In this document: positions 63,715 through 64,000 of the stretch, piece after piece
How the letters are laid out: the number at the start of each line of letters is the position of its first letter
Numbering within the stretch: position 1 is the first letter of the stretch
Translations under genes and position numbers: made by a program
Notes under the pieces: generated by a model
Databases searched by the model: none
The model's input: only the letters and a program-made list of their open reading frames with translations
Told to the model about the DNA's origin: nothing
NCBI GenBank assembly: GCA_937890005.1
Contig: CALBZA010000072.1
Coordinates: 25,888 to 89,887, forward strand
Direction of reading: 5' to 3'
DNA: 64,000 nt
Source: an uncultured Verrucomicrobia subdivision 3 bacterium
GTDB taxonomy: Bacteria > Verrucomicrobiota > Verrucomicrobiia > Limisphaerales > DASXHY01

Positions 63715-64000
63715 ATGTCTAATCCCACTCAGTTGGTTCAGAAACTCTGGAATTATTGTTCGATCCTGCGGGACGATGGGCTCTCGTATGGAGACTACGT
63801 TGAACAACTCACGTTTCTGCTCTTCCTCAAGATGGCGGATGAGCAGCCGCGTGCGCCATTCGTCAAGGTGGCAGAGCCGTCCCGGCTCTGTTCGGAGGAA
63901 AGCAATCAGCGGCGGGACGCCGCTGCCACTGTGCCCAAGGAGTTTGCCTGGCCCAGCGGGAGCAAGGCAGAAGGAAGAATGATGAAGGAAGAATTAAATC
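63715..64000 (+). CDS. hsdM: Type I restriction-modification DNA methyltransferase HsdM (N-terminus, cut by window)
   Basis: The first 95 residues are visible: MSNPTQLVQKLWNYCSILRD, SYGDYVEQLTFLLFLKMADE, the standard HsdM N-terminal helical bundle. After MADEQPRAPF an unusual in-frame insert begins (palindrome at 63868-63929), after which PKEFAWPS resumes the expected family sequence, followed by a Gly/Lys/Glu stretch from direct repeats at 63970-63994. Whether the frame stays open and functional lies beyond the window. Confidence 0.72.
   Translation, partial: MSNPTQLVQKLWNYCSILRDDGLSYGDYVEQLTFLLFLKMADEQPRAPFVKVAEPSRLCSEESNQRRDAAATVPKEFAWPSGSKAEGRMMKEELN
63868..63929. repeat. Palindromic element inserted in frame in hsdM
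   Basis: Outer arms GTGGCAG (63868-63874) / CTGCCAC (63923-63929) enclose two hairpins: CAGAGCC / GGCTCTG (63872-63890) and CAGCGGCG / CGCCGCTG (63907-63925), a three-armed palindrome of about 62 nt. It lies inside the hsdM reading frame without a stop. Confidence 0.75.
63970..63994 (+). repeat. Direct repeat GAAGGAAGAAT x2
   Basis: GAAGGAAGAAT at 63970-63980 and again at 63984-63994, separated by GAT, within the hsdM frame close to the window edge. Confidence 0.65.

Overview
The window looks like a chromosomal segment of a Verrucomicrobiota-type bacterium, possibly of the Limisphaerales/Pedosphaerales group. This is inference. It rests on a giant LEPR-XLL-type surface protein, an ECF sigma factor paired with a zinc-ribbon Ser/Thr kinase, a type III PKS-methyltransferase-FAD oxidoreductase cassette, and palindromic repeats of the kind common in these genomes. 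There is no rRNA and no CRISPR array.

Layout. 1-11.1 kb: a mostly minus-strand housekeeping block with thiS/thiH, a PhyH-like dioxygenase, an aroQ-accB-accC group, an O-antigen ligase-like membrane protein and holB. A plus-strand pair (DsbD and a thioredoxin-fold redoxin) sits inside it. 11.2-28 kb: a single 15.8-kb gene for a 5268-residue repetitive surface protein, with an outer-membrane barrel gene 4 bp downstream and a small membrane protein gene upstream. 28.3-35.8 kb: a signalling cluster (multi-PAS histidine kinase, LuxR-type response regulator, ECF sigma factor, frameshifted Ser/Thr kinase, outer-membrane protein). 35.8-41.3 kb: an alpha/beta hydrolase, an AbiGi-like gene, and a translationally coupled type III PKS-methyltransferase-FAD oxidoreductase operon.

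41.4-59.5 kb: guaA, an outer-membrane protein, the first four genes of the S10 ribosomal operon ending in a strong terminator, a PfpI-like protein, mtnA, a TPR protein, an HpnA-like epimerase with a lipoprotein, tRNA-Pro(CGG), trmB, a holin-like membrane protein, accA-manA, zwf-pgl and a class V aminotransferase. The pgl-accA gap holds a long inverted repeat, a terminator and an unexplained structured element. 59.6-64 kb: a tRNA-Leu(CAA) followed by a rearranged type I restriction-modification and defence-like island. It contains an in-frame HsdR/nuclease chimera, a broken hsdM start, a HipA-like kinase coupled to a DUF3037 protein, and the start of a second hsdM interrupted in frame by a palindromic repeat.

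Functional links. Three of the four acetyl-CoA carboxylase genes are present in two operons (accBC and accA). zwf-pgl gives the oxidative pentose phosphate entry. The DsbD/redoxin pair handles envelope thiol chemistry. The best candidates for new biology are the giant protein with its adjacent barrel, the chimeric nuclease/HipA/DUF3037 island after tRNA-Leu, and the structured element at about 55.5-55.6 kb. All calls come from reading the sequence; no database search was run.
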